In this document: piece by piece, positions 26,119 to 33,377 of the stretch
Layout of the letters: each line of letters begins with the position of its first letter
How positions within the stretch are numbered: position 1 is the stretch's first letter
Source: Subdoligranulum sp.
Lineage (GTDB): Bacteria > Bacillota > Clostridia > Oscillospirales > Ruminococcaceae
Length of the DNA stretch: 62,816 bases
Reading direction: 5' to 3'
Assembly (NCBI GenBank): GCA_004555405.1
Contig: SFIE01000016.1
Location: 1 to 62,816 of the forward strand
Notes under the pieces: generated by a model
What the model saw: only the letters and a program-made list of their open reading frames with translations
What the model was told of the DNA's origin: nothing
Databases searched by the model: none
Made by a program: the position numbers and the translations under genes

Positions 26119-26718
26119 ATGGGGGCAGGGCATCTGAGCAGGCCGGATTTCGGCAAAACCCAAATGGACAGTCAAAACCCGATGAGCGAGTTTTACGAGT
26201 GCTTTCTCAAGGGGCGGGAGCAGGGAAAAGCTTTTGCGGTGCCGGGCTGCTATGCCTGCTTTAAGCCGGATTTTTCGCGCCAGATCTACCGTGAGGATAT
26301 GCCCGAGTACTGCACCTACTCATCTATAGCGGGCGAGGGGGCCGTGTGCGTGCTGGAACCGGCCGAATTTGTGATCGGTCAGTTTGAGCTGAGCCTTACG
26401 GCGCGGGGCGTTCCGATGGCGGTGTTTATCCAAAGCGCCGATGGGCACCACCGGCTGGCGGTGCGGCTGCTGCCGCCCTTTGGCGGGGTGGAATTGGCGG
26501 CAGCCCCTGCCAGTGTGCCGCTGCTGGAATTGCAGATCACCGGGCAGGACCTTATGCAGATCGACGAGGCACCCGCGCAGCTGGCCCGCCGCTGGGTGAG
26601 CGGCAGCCAAAACAAGCAATGGGCGGCGCATCCGGCCATGGAAGCGTGGGAACTCAGGGCTTTGGCGGCGGCGCAAAGAGAATTTGGCCGTATGCAAGGG
26701 AGCAACAACCGTATCTAA
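26119..26718 (+). CDS. Hypothetical protein
   Basis: 199 residues from the ATG at 26119 behind AAAGGAGA, 17 bases after the pseudouridine synthase frame. No signal peptide or clear membrane helix. A mixed beta-rich region (about 60-150) with many hydrophobic strands follows a short cysteine pair (C-Y-A-C-F near residue 45). Not recognised. A proline- and alanine-rich middle and the C-terminal W-E-L-R-A-L-A-A-A helix are the only other features. Codon use matches the housekeeping genes, so it is probably translated. Confidence 0.65.
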   Translation: MGAGHLSRPDFGKTQMDSQNPMSEFYECFLKGREQGKAFAVPGCYACFKPDFSRQIYREDMPEYCTYSSIAGEGAVCVLEPAEFVIGQFELSLTARGVPMAVFIQSADGHHRLAVRLLPPFGGVELAAAPASVPLLELQITGQDLMQIDEAPAQLARRWVSGSQNKQWAAHPAMEAWELRALAAAQREFGRMQGSNNRI

Positions 26719-26828
26719 AGTGCGAACAGTCCATGCGCAAAAGGGGCGTATGAACGAAAAGTCCATCTAAAGCAACAAAACCGACACTGGTAGGAGATAC
26801 TAAAAAAAATCATAAATTCTTGGTAGTA

Positions 26829-26847
26829 TTCCACAAACATTGTGAAA
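26829..26847. promoter_or_regulatory. Inverted repeat upstream of the mgl promoter
   Basis: TTCCACAA-N3-TTGTGAAA, seven of eight positions symmetric, about 37 bases upstream of the -35. It could be an operator or activator site; the regulator is not known. Confidence 0.35.
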
Positions 26848-26883
26848 TTGTATTAAAAATTGATTTCAGTAGTGAAAAAATTA

Positions 26884-26912
26884 TTGACTTTTCACGAACA
26901 GCCCGATATCAT
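26884..26912 (+). promoter_or_regulatory. Promoter of the mglBAC operon
   Basis: TTGACT, a 17-base spacer and TATCAT, about 90 bases before mglB. The 286-base gap is otherwise AT-rich with one inverted repeat. Confidence 0.65.
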
Positions 26913-27004
26913 TAGTTATAGAGAACCGGCGCAAAGTGCGTCAGGCTTTCTGTCCCGAGTGGACAAAACGATATGATCATCTGATCAAAAAGGAGAAAAT
27001 CATC

Positions 27005-28060
27005 ATGAAAAAACTGCTTGCATCTGTTTTGGCAGGCACCATGGCTCTGAGCATGGTTGCTTGCGGTGGATCTTCCGCTTCTTCCGCTCCTGCTGCCGCT
27101 TCTTCCGCTCCCGCTGCTGCTTCTTCTGCAGCTGCCAGCGTTGCTGAGAGCGTTCCTGCCGGCGGCACCGTTGGTGTCTGCATCTACAAGTTTGACGACG
27201 CTTTCATGACCACCTATCGTAATGCCCTGACCAAGATCCTGGAAGACAAGGGCTACACCGTTACCTGCGTGGACGGCAACAACGACCAGGCTAAGCAGAC
27301 CGAGCAGATCAACACCTTCATCACTCAGGGTGTGGACGCTCTGATCGTGAACCCCGTTATGACCTCCGCTGCTGACTCCATCATCGCAGCTGTGAAGGAT
27401 GCTGACATCCCCACCGTTTTGATCAACCGTGAGCCCACCGCTGAGCAGATGGCTGCTTACGACAAGCTGGTTTACGTTGGCTGCGACGCTCGCCAGAGCG
27501 GCACCATGCAGGGTGAGCTGATCCTCGACACCGAGACCAAGGGTGACATCAACGGCGACGGCGTTGTGAAGTACATCATGATCCAGGGCGACCCCGAGAA
27601 CGTGGACGCTCAGTATCGTACCGAGTTCTCTGTGAAGGCTCTGGAAGATGCCGGCGTTAAGGTTGAGCAGCTCGACCTGCAGCGCGGTGACTGGGACCGT
27701 AACAAGGGCCAGGAGATCGCTCAGACCGACCTTGCCAAGTTCGGCGACGACATCGAAGTTGTCTTCTGCAACAACGACGATATGGCTATCGGCGCTCTGC
27801 AGGCTATCCAGGCTGCAGGCCGCACTGTGAACAAGGACATCTATCTGGTTGGCGTTGACGCTCTGGATGCTGCTCTGAACGAAGTTTCCAACGGCAACAT
27901 GACCGGCACCGTTCTGAACGACGCTGAGGGCCAGGCTTCTCAGGCTGTTGTTTGCATGGAAGAGCTGCTGGGCGGCAAGACCTATGCCGAGGGCGAGCAG
28001 TCCGTGTACGTTGACTACGTGAAGGTTACTCCCGAGAACGTTTCTGAGTTCAAGAAGTAA
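27005..28060 (+). CDS. mglB: Galactose/glucose-type ABC transporter substrate-binding lipoprotein
   Basis: Extracytoplasmic sugar-binding lipoprotein, 351 residues. The signal peptide ends in M-V-A-C-G-G with the lipidated C20. A low-complexity Ser/Ala/Pro linker (about 22-48) tethers the two-lobed periplasmic-binding domain. N-R-E-P, the aspartate-rich G-D-I-N-G-D-G calcium-loop-like segment and W-D-R-N-K-G-Q-E match galactose-binding MglB rather than ribose RbsB. ATG at 27005 has AAGGAG 8 bases upstream. Codon bias like the butyrate genes suggests abundance. Substrate (galactose, methyl-galactoside or glucose) is by family similarity. Confidence 0.9.
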   Translation: MKKLLASVLAGTMALSMVACGGSSASSAPAAASSAPAAASSAAASVAESVPAGGTVGVCIYKFDDAFMTTYRNALTKILEDKGYTVTCVDGNNDQAKQTEQINTFITQGVDALIVNPVMTSAADSIIAAVKDADIPTVLINREPTAEQMAAYDKLVYVGCDARQSGTMQGELILDTETKGDINGDGVVKYIMIQGDPENVDAQYRTEFSVKALEDAGVKVEQLDLQRGDWDRNKGQEIAQTDLAKFGDDIEVVFCNNDDMAIGALQAIQAAGRTVNKDIYLVGVDALDAALNEVSNGNMTGTVLNDAEGQASQAVVCMEELLGGKTYAEGEQSVYVDYVKVTPENVSEFKK

Positions 28061-28094
28061 TTTTGGCTGTTGACTTGCTGATTCGCTAATAGGA

Positions 28095-28129
28095 GGGGTG
28101 CGTGTGCATGGCGCACATGCACCCCTTTT
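28095..28129 (+). terminator. Hairpin with short T run between mglB and mglA
   Basis: GGGGTGC and GCACCCC pair, with TGTGC/GCGCA inside, followed by TTTT. Probably lets only part of the transcript continue, so that mglB mRNA exceeds mglA. Confidence 0.6.
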
Positions 28130-28256
28130 CTTCGGCTGTATGCAGGCCGAAAGAAAATTAAAAACCGCAAGGGTGCCCGGGTTCCCGCACCCGCTTATAA
28201 ATGGGGAGCTACACCACCTGAAATTGGAAAAAGGAAATTTAAAGGGGGCCAGTGAA

Positions 28257-29765
28257 TTGTCTGAGTATCGCTTGGAAATGCGCGAGGTCGTGAAAACATT
28301 CCCCGGTGTTAAGGCACTGGATCACGCGCAGTTAAAACTCAAACCCGGCACGGTTCACGCCTTGATGGGCGAGAACGGCGCGGGAAAATCCACACTGATG
28401 AAGTGTATGTTCGGCATTTACCACATGGATGAGGGCGAAGTTTACTACGAGGGCGAAAAGGTTTCGTTCAAGGGCCCCTTGGATGCGCTGAAAAAGGGCA
28501 TTGCCATGGTGCACCAGGAGCTGCAGCCCATCACCGAGCGCAGCATTGGTGAAAACATTTATGTGGGCCGCTATCCCACCAAACATTACGGCCCTGTCAC
28601 GGTGATCGACCATGACAAAATGTATAAGGATGCCGCTGAGGTGCTGGAAAAGGTTCACCTGAACTTTGACCCCAGAGCAAAGCTTTCTTCGCTGAGCGTT
28701 TCGCAGATGCAGCTGGTGGAAATTGCCAAGGCCGTTTCGGCACAGTGCAAGGTGCTGATTCTGGACGAGCCTACTTCCTCGCTTACGGCAGCCGAAGTAG
28801 AGGCACTGTTCACCATTGTAAACGAGCTGCGCGCCGAGGGCGTGTCGATCGTATATATCAGCCACAAGATGGATGAAATTCTGCGCATCAGTGACGAAGT
28901 TACCATCATGCGCGATGGCCAGTATGTGGGCACATGGGAAGCCAAGGAGCTGACCACCGATTTCATCATCACCAAAATGGTTGGCCGTGAGCTGACCAAT
29001 CTGTACCCGCCGCGCTCCAATACGCCCGGTGAGGTGATCTATAAAGTTGAAGATTTTACTTCCATTAACCCCAAGAGCTTCCGCCACTGCTCGTTTGAAG
29101 TGCGCAAGGGCGAAATTCTGGGTGTGGCCGGCCTGGTGGGCGCACAGCGCACCGAGCTGATGGAAGGTTTGTTTGGCCTGCGCAACCATTCGGCAGGTAC
29201 CATTACATATAAGGGCAAAGAGCTGCATGTAAAGCAGCCGAAGGATGCCATTAACAACGGCATCGCCATGCTCACGGAGGACCGCCGCGCAACCGGTATT
29301 CTGGGTGTGCTGTCGGTGGCCGATAACATTTCCGTGGCATCTCTGAACCAGTATCTGAAGTTCGGCTTTATGCTGGACGATAGCAAGATCGAAAAGCTGG
29401 TGCAGGAAAACAAAGAGAAGATGAGCATCAAAACGCCTTCTTCCAAAACCCAGATCCAGTCGCTTTCGGGCGGCAACCAGCAGAAGGTGCTGATCGCACG
29501 CTGGCTGGCCAACGACCCTGATGTGCTGATCCTTGACGAGCCCACCCGCGGCATTGACGTGGGCGCCAAATACGAAATTTACTGCATTATTGCTGAGCTT
29601 GCCAAGCAGGGCAAGAGCATTATCATGATCTCCTCCGAAATGAGCGAACTGATCGGTATGTCTGACCGCATCATGGTTATGTGTGACGGCCGAGTAACCG
29701 GCTTTATCGACGGTGACAAGGCAAATCAGGAGAATATCATGGAACTGGCCACCCAGTTTGAATAA
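28257..29765 (+). CDS. mglA: Sugar ABC transporter ATP-binding protein
   Basis: Drives uptake of the sugar captured by MglB. 502 residues with two fused ATPase domains, as in MglA/RbsA. The first has a full Walker A (G-E-N-G-A-G-K-S-T, 38-46), L-S-V-S-Q-M-Q signature and L-I-L-D-E-P-T; the second has a degenerate Walker A (G-L-V-G-A-Q-R-T-E) but an intact L-S-G-G-N-Q-Q and D-E-P-T-R-G-I-D. The start is taken as TTG at 28257, six bases after a GGGGG site; codons extend further upstream, but that stretch includes the hairpin. Confidence 0.92.
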   Translation: MSEYRLEMREVVKTFPGVKALDHAQLKLKPGTVHALMGENGAGKSTLMKCMFGIYHMDEGEVYYEGEKVSFKGPLDALKKGIAMVHQELQPITERSIGENIYVGRYPTKHYGPVTVIDHDKMYKDAAEVLEKVHLNFDPRAKLSSLSVSQMQLVEIAKAVSAQCKVLILDEPTSSLTAAEVEALFTIVNELRAEGVSIVYISHKMDEILRISDEVTIMRDGQYVGTWEAKELTTDFIITKMVGRELTNLYPPRSNTPGEVIYKVEDFTSINPKSFRHCSFEVRKGEILGVAGLVGAQRTELMEGLFGLRNHSAGTITYKGKELHVKQPKDAINNGIAMLTEDRRATGILGVLSVADNISVASLNQYLKFGFMLDDSKIEKLVQENKEKMSIKTPSSKTQIQSLSGGNQQKVLIARWLANDPDVLILDEPTRGIDVGAKYEIYCIIAELAKQGKSIIMISSEMSELIGMSDRIMVMCDGRVTGFIDGDKANQENIMELATQFE

Positions 29766-29779
29766 GGAGGAGTAACCTA

Positions 29780-30781
29780 ATGGAAACCAAAGCAAAAAAA
29801 ATGGACGCAAAAGCCGTCAAGAATTTTTTGTCTAACAACGCCATCATTCTTTTGGTTATCGTGCTGGCTCTGGGAGTCGGCCTGAAAACCAACAACTTCT
29901 TTACCATCAAGAATGTCCGCAACCTGATCATCAACATGTCTCCCCGATTCATCATCGCCTGCGGCGTTTCGGGATGCCTGATCACCAAAGGCACTGACCT
30001 GTCCGCCGGCCGTCAGGTTGGCCTGGCAGCCTGCCTTTCCGCTATGCTGCTGCAGAGCGTGGACTATTCTGCCCGCGTGCTCACCGGCCTGCCCGATATC
30101 CCCGTGGTTGCGGGCCTTGTCATTGTGCTGCTCATCATGGCCTGCTTCGGTGCGATCAACGGCTGCATCATCGCTTTCCTGAAGGTTCCCCCCTTCATTG
30201 CCACTCTGGGCACCCAGACCATCGTTTACGGTATCTGCTCGGTTATCACCAACAACCAGCCCTTGGGCGGCTTTAAGCCCAGCTACAGCAAGGTGGCTAC
30301 CGGCAGCATCGCTGTGATTCCTTATCTGGTCATCTTTGCCGCTCTGGTGGGCGTGTATATGTGGTTCCTGTACAACAAGACCCGTCACGGCAAGTATATG
30401 TACGCCATCGGCGGCAACGAAAACGCAGCTCAGGTGGCTGGCGTGAACGTGCCTGCAACCCTGATCCGCATTTACATTCTGGCTTCCGTGCTGTACGCCT
30501 TCGGCGGCTTCCTGCTGGGCGCTAAGGCTGGCGGCGCATCCACGGCAACCGGCTTCGGCTACGAGCTGGAGGCTATCGCAGCATGTACCGTTGGCGGCGT
30601 TTCCGCAAACGGCGGTGTTGGCACCATCCCCGGCGTTCTGGTGGGCGTTCTGGTATTTGAGACCCTGAAGATCTGCCTGCAGTTCCTGGGCGTTGACCCC
30701 GCTTACACCTACATCGCACAGGGCCTTGTGATCGTGCTGGCCGTTGCTCTGGACCTGCGCAAGTATCTGGCCAAGAAGTAA
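29780..30781 (+). CDS. mglC: Galactose/methyl galactoside ABC transporter permease
   Basis: 333-residue inner-membrane permease of the BPD_transp_2 (ribose/galactose) family with about ten hydrophobic helices. Family signatures are visible: D-L-S-A-G-R-Q, T-L-G-T-Q-T-I-V-Y-G, G-G-N-E-N-A-A-Q-V-A-G-V (the cytoplasmic ATPase-contact loop), and A-A-C-T-V-G-G-V-S. It lies 14 bases after mglA with AAGGAGG, and a strong terminator follows. With MglB and MglA it completes a three-part importer. Confidence 0.93.
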   Translation: METKAKKMDAKAVKNFLSNNAIILLVIVLALGVGLKTNNFFTIKNVRNLIINMSPRFIIACGVSGCLITKGTDLSAGRQVGLAACLSAMLLQSVDYSARVLTGLPDIPVVAGLVIVLLIMACFGAINGCIIAFLKVPPFIATLGTQTIVYGICSVITNNQPLGGFKPSYSKVATGSIAVIPYLVIFAALVGVYMWFLYNKTRHGKYMYAIGGNENAAQVAGVNVPATLIRIYILASVLYAFGGFLLGAKAGGASTATGFGYELEAIAACTVGGVSANGGVGTIPGVLVGVLVFETLKICLQFLGVDPAYTYIAQGLVIVLAVALDLRKYLAKK

Positions 30782-30808
30782 TTTTTCAGCAACCCTTTCA
30801 AACAGCTT

Positions 30809-30841
30809 GCGGCGGGCTTATTGGATAGCCCGCCGCTTTTT
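30809..30841 (+). terminator. Terminator of the mgl operon
   Basis: GCGGCGGGCT and AGCCCGCCGC form a perfect stem followed by TTTTTAT. Confidence 0.92.
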
Positions 30842-30881
30842 ATATCACAGAAAAACCGTTTAGAATAAAGGAGAATGCCCT

Positions 30882-31157
30882 ATGCCCGATCTGCAGCAGC
30901 CCGCCCGCACGGCGGAAGAACAGCTGGCCGAAACACAGCAAAAGCTGGCCGAAGCGGAAAAACAACTGGCCGAAGCCCAAAAAGCCCTGCAGGATCAGGA
31001 GCAGCAGCCCGGCAAGGCGCGCAAACGCCCCATTGAGGGAATTTATGATAAAATCGATGTTCCGGTAAGATATGTGGACTATTTTATCATTGCCGTGTTG
31101 GTGGCCTTCGCGGTTGTGGTGGGGCTTGGCATTCTGAGCGGCAAAGGAATTTTATAA
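30882..31157 (+). CDS. Small coiled-coil membrane protein of unknown function
   Basis: 91 residues. Residues about 10-45 are a heptad-like coiled coil built from repeats of E-Q-L-A-E and K-A-L-Q; a basic stretch (G-K-A-R-K-R-P) follows, then one membrane helix (about 67-88). AAAGGAG lies 8 bases before the ATG. It stands between the mgl terminator and its own strong terminator, so it may be a separate unit or depend on read-through. Family not recognised. It would be anchored by its C-terminus with the coiled coil probably in the cytoplasm. Confidence 0.75.
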   Translation: MPDLQQPARTAEEQLAETQQKLAEAEKQLAEAQKALQDQEQQPGKARKRPIEGIYDKIDVPVRYVDYFIIAVLVAFAVVVGLGILSGKGIL

Positions 31158-31163
31158 CAAAAC

Positions 31164-31208
31164 AAAAATCGGGCAGATGCACTGGAAACGGCATCTGCCC
31201 GATTTTTT
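31164..31208. terminator. Bidirectional terminator shared with mnmA
   Basis: AAAAATCGGGCAGATGC and GCATCTGCCCGATTTTTT pair almost perfectly, giving T runs on both strands. Confidence 0.95.
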
Positions 31209-31236
31209 GGCCGGAAGGGTTCCGGAAAAAACAGTT

Positions 31237-32277
31237 TTATCTTTCGGTCTGCTGGATCACGCCGCCGCCCACAACGGCATCGCCCTTGTAAAATACGGCG
31301 CTTTGCCCGGGCGCAGGGGCGCGCACGGCCGGGGTAAAGGTCAGCAGGTCGCTGCCGTTCCACTCGGCGGGCACAGCCTTGGCGGCGCTGCGGATCTTTA
31401 CCAGATATTCCCCCGCGGCAAGGGGCTGGCCGTCCGGCGTTACAAAGTGGTCAAGCCATACCTTGCGGAAAAACTCCTCGCCGCTCCAGCCCAGCAGCAC
31501 ATCGCCGTTTGGCCGGATCTCGCGCACAAAGGCAGGGCGGCCCAGCGCCAGCCCCAGCCCCTTGCGCTGGCCCACGGTGTAGTGGTCAATGCCAAGGTTG
31601 GGGCCCAGGGCCTTTCCATCAGGGCTGATAAACTGCCCGGCAGGGGCGTGCAGCCCGCGGGCGGCAATATAGGCCGCATGGTTGCCGTCCGGAATAAAGC
31701 AGATCTCCATGCTGTCGGGGGAGTCGGCGCATTCCAGCTGCGCCTGCCGTGCCATTTCGCGGATCTCCGGCTTTTGGTATTCGCCCAGCGGCAGCAAAAG
31801 GCGGCTCAGCACCTCCTGCCCAAGGCCGTACAGCATATAGGTTTGGTCGCGCGCATCGCTTTTGGGGCGGCAAACGCGCCACACGCCCTTCTCATCCTGC
31901 TCAACACGCGCATAATGCCCGGTGGCGATCTTTTCACAGCCAAGGCGGTCAGCAGCCTGCACAAGAGAACGAAATTTCACATTCGGATTGCACAAAAGGC
32001 AGGGATTGGGGGTGCGCCCGGCGCAGTAGCTGGCGCAGAACGGCGCGGCCACATGGGCTTCAAAATCCGCCCGCGCATCCAGCACGGTCAGCGGCACATC
32101 CAGCTGGCGGGCAGCCGTTTTGGCTTCCTCCACGGCCTTTTCGTGTGCAGGGCTGAATAAGATCACTGCCCCCTGCACCTGATAGCCCTTTTCGCGCAGC
32201 AGCGCCACCGTCACGCTGCTGTCCACGCCGCCGCTCATGCCCACCAGCACGCTGGGCTTATGGGAAAGATCGTACAT
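31237..32277 (-). CDS. mnmA: tRNA-specific 2-thiouridylase
   Basis: Puts sulfur on U34 of Lys, Glu and Gln tRNAs using ATP and a sulfur carrier. 346 residues. S-G-G-V-D-S (15-20) is the ATP-pyrophosphatase loop; C96 (in N-P-C-L-L-C-N) and C193 (D-S-M-E-I-C-F-I-P-D-G) correspond to the two catalytic cysteines. The C-terminal beta domain is present. It lies 37 bases after rnhA in the same direction and may share its promoter. Confidence 0.94.
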   Translation of the reverse strand: MYDLSHKPSVLVGMSGGVDSSVTVALLREKGYQVQGAVILFSPAHEKAVEEAKTAARQLDVPLTVLDARADFEAHVAAPFCASYCAGRTPNPCLLCNPNVKFRSLVQAADRLGCEKIATGHYARVEQDEKGVWRVCRPKSDARDQTYMLYGLGQEVLSRLLLPLGEYQKPEIREMARQAQLECADSPDSMEICFIPDGNHAAYIAARGLHAPAGQFISPDGKALGPNLGIDHYTVGQRKGLGLALGRPAFVREIRPNGDVLLGWSGEEFFRKVWLDHFVTPDGQPLAAGEYLVKIRSAAKAVPAEWNGSDLLTFTPAVRAPAPGQSAVFYKGDAVVGGGVIQQTER

Positions 32278-32314
32278 TTTAACACCTCACTTGCAGCCCC
32301 GCAAAAGGGCCTGT

Positions 32315-32767
32315 TCAATGCTGCGTTCCGCCGTACAGCTTGCTTTGCTCTACGGCCAGCTGATCGCAGCGCTCGTTTTCGGGGTGGCCCGCATGGCCCT
32401 TCACCCAGTGATATTCCAGCTGATGGATCTCGGCCAGCTCCAGCAGCCGCCCCCACAGATCGGGATTCAGCGCGGGAGATTTGTCGGCTTTTTTCCAGCC
32501 GCGTGCCCGCCAGCCCTTGGCCCAGCCTTTTTGCAGGCCGTTGATCACATACTGGCTGTCGCTGTACACATGAACCAGGCAGGGCTCTTTCAGCTGCTCC
32601 AGCGCGCGGATCAGCGCCGTAAGCTCCATGCGGTTGTTGGTGGTGCTGGCCTCGCCGCCGCTCAGCTCTTTTTCGTGGCCTTTATAGCGCAAAATCGCAC
32701 CCCAGCCGCCGGGGCCGGGGTTGCCGCTGCACGCGCCGTCGGTAAACACAGTTACTTCTTTGGGCAT
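32315..32767 (-). CDS. rnhA: Ribonuclease HI
   Basis: Cuts the RNA strand of RNA-DNA hybrids. 150 residues, the normal size. The DEDD catalytic set is visible: D10 (F-T-D-G-A-C), E48 (N-R-M-E-L), D70 (Y-S-D-S-Q-Y) and the late Asp in N-E-R-C-D-Q-L-A; H-W-V-K-G-H-A-G-H is the flexible loop. The ATG at 32767 begins the conserved M-P-K-E-V-T-V-F-T-D; an AGGAAA site lies upstream. Longer in-frame extensions cross the leader and are not needed. Confidence 0.94.
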   Translation of the reverse strand: MPKEVTVFTDGACSGNPGPGGWGAILRYKGHEKELSGGEASTTNNRMELTALIRALEQLKEPCLVHVYSDSQYVINGLQKGWAKGWRARGWKKADKSPALNPDLWGRLLELAEIHQLEYHWVKGHAGHPENERCDQLAVEQSKLYGGTQH

Positions 32768-32891
32768 TGGATCGGTTTCCTTTCGGATCATGGATAAATT
32801 GCCCCCAAAGCCGGAATATGGCCCTTGGGGCGGCTTTTTAAAGGGGCGGTCGGCCCTGCGGGTCAAAGCCCGGGGCCGCCATAGTATAGCT

Positions 32892-32921
32892 ATTATACTG
32901 CATTTGCCCTGCCGCTGGCAA
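32892..32921 (-). promoter_or_regulatory. Promoter of rnhA-mnmA
   Basis: Minus strand TTGCCA, an 18-base spacer and TATAAT, divergent from the ribonuclease J leader promoter. Confidence 0.6.
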
Positions 32922-32951
32922 GCCGGGCCGACAGCCTTCGACAGGCTTTAT

Positions 32952-32980
32952 TTGACAATCAGCCGTTGTGGCCGTATAAT
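32952..32980 (+). promoter_or_regulatory. Full-consensus sigma-A promoter of the ribonuclease J leader
   Basis: TTGACA, a 17-base spacer and TATAAT: a perfect match to the consensus. Expected start is near 32987, about 390 bases before the ribonuclease J start codon. Confidence 0.85.
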
Positions 32981-32986
32981 AATAGA

Positions 32987-33185
32987 ACTGATGTGATCGT
33001 GTAACAAAGTGGATCCGGCCGCGCCTTTTCAGGCGGACTGCGCATCCGATCATAAGAAGCGGCGGCATTCCCAAAGTGTGCCTGCAACCCGATAGGAAAC
33101 GGCAAATGGGCCGTTTGTGCGGGGCACAGGGCCTTGCAGCCCGCTTCCCGAGCCGAAAACCTCTTGCGTTTTCTTTTTCGGCTGC
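32987..33185 (+). ncRNA. Candidate structured RNA or leader upstream of ribonuclease J
   Basis: The 5' domain is closed by TGTGATCG with CGATCATA (32994-33053) around GGAT/ATCC and CGCC-N6-GGCG. A second, longer domain (about 33055-33147) is closed by GAAGCGG with CCGCTTC and holds nested stems TGTGCC/GGCACA and AAACGGC/GCCGTTT. An AGCCGAAAA...TTTTTCGGCT hairpin (about 33151-33183) follows. Size and promoter strength recall 6S-like RNAs, but the fold does not clearly match a family known to me. The stretch 33186-33377 holds a further GC-rich hairpin (GGGCCGCAGGG) just before the ribosome site. Confidence 0.45.
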
Positions 33186-33377
33186 TTACAGACTACATAC
33201 CGGCTGGCCCACCCCAAGCGCCTTGCCTTTTTTGCGGCACAAGCGCTTTTTTGGGCAGTCTTTTTATCTGTTTTTTCAGCCGGGGGCAAGGTGTGCCTTT
33301 TTGCAAAAGGGTGTGCTGTGCCCTCCGGCGTGATGGGGCCGCAGGGCGTTTTTCGCTGCGGCCCGTTTGGAGGAACT

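Noticed and set aside
32987..33185. Naming the leader as 6S RNA, SRP RNA, tmRNA or a T-box
   Set aside because: None of the diagnostic motifs (SRP GGAAGGAAGCAG, T-box GGGUGGNACC, tmRNA ends) is present, and the 5' domain folds alone, unlike 6S.
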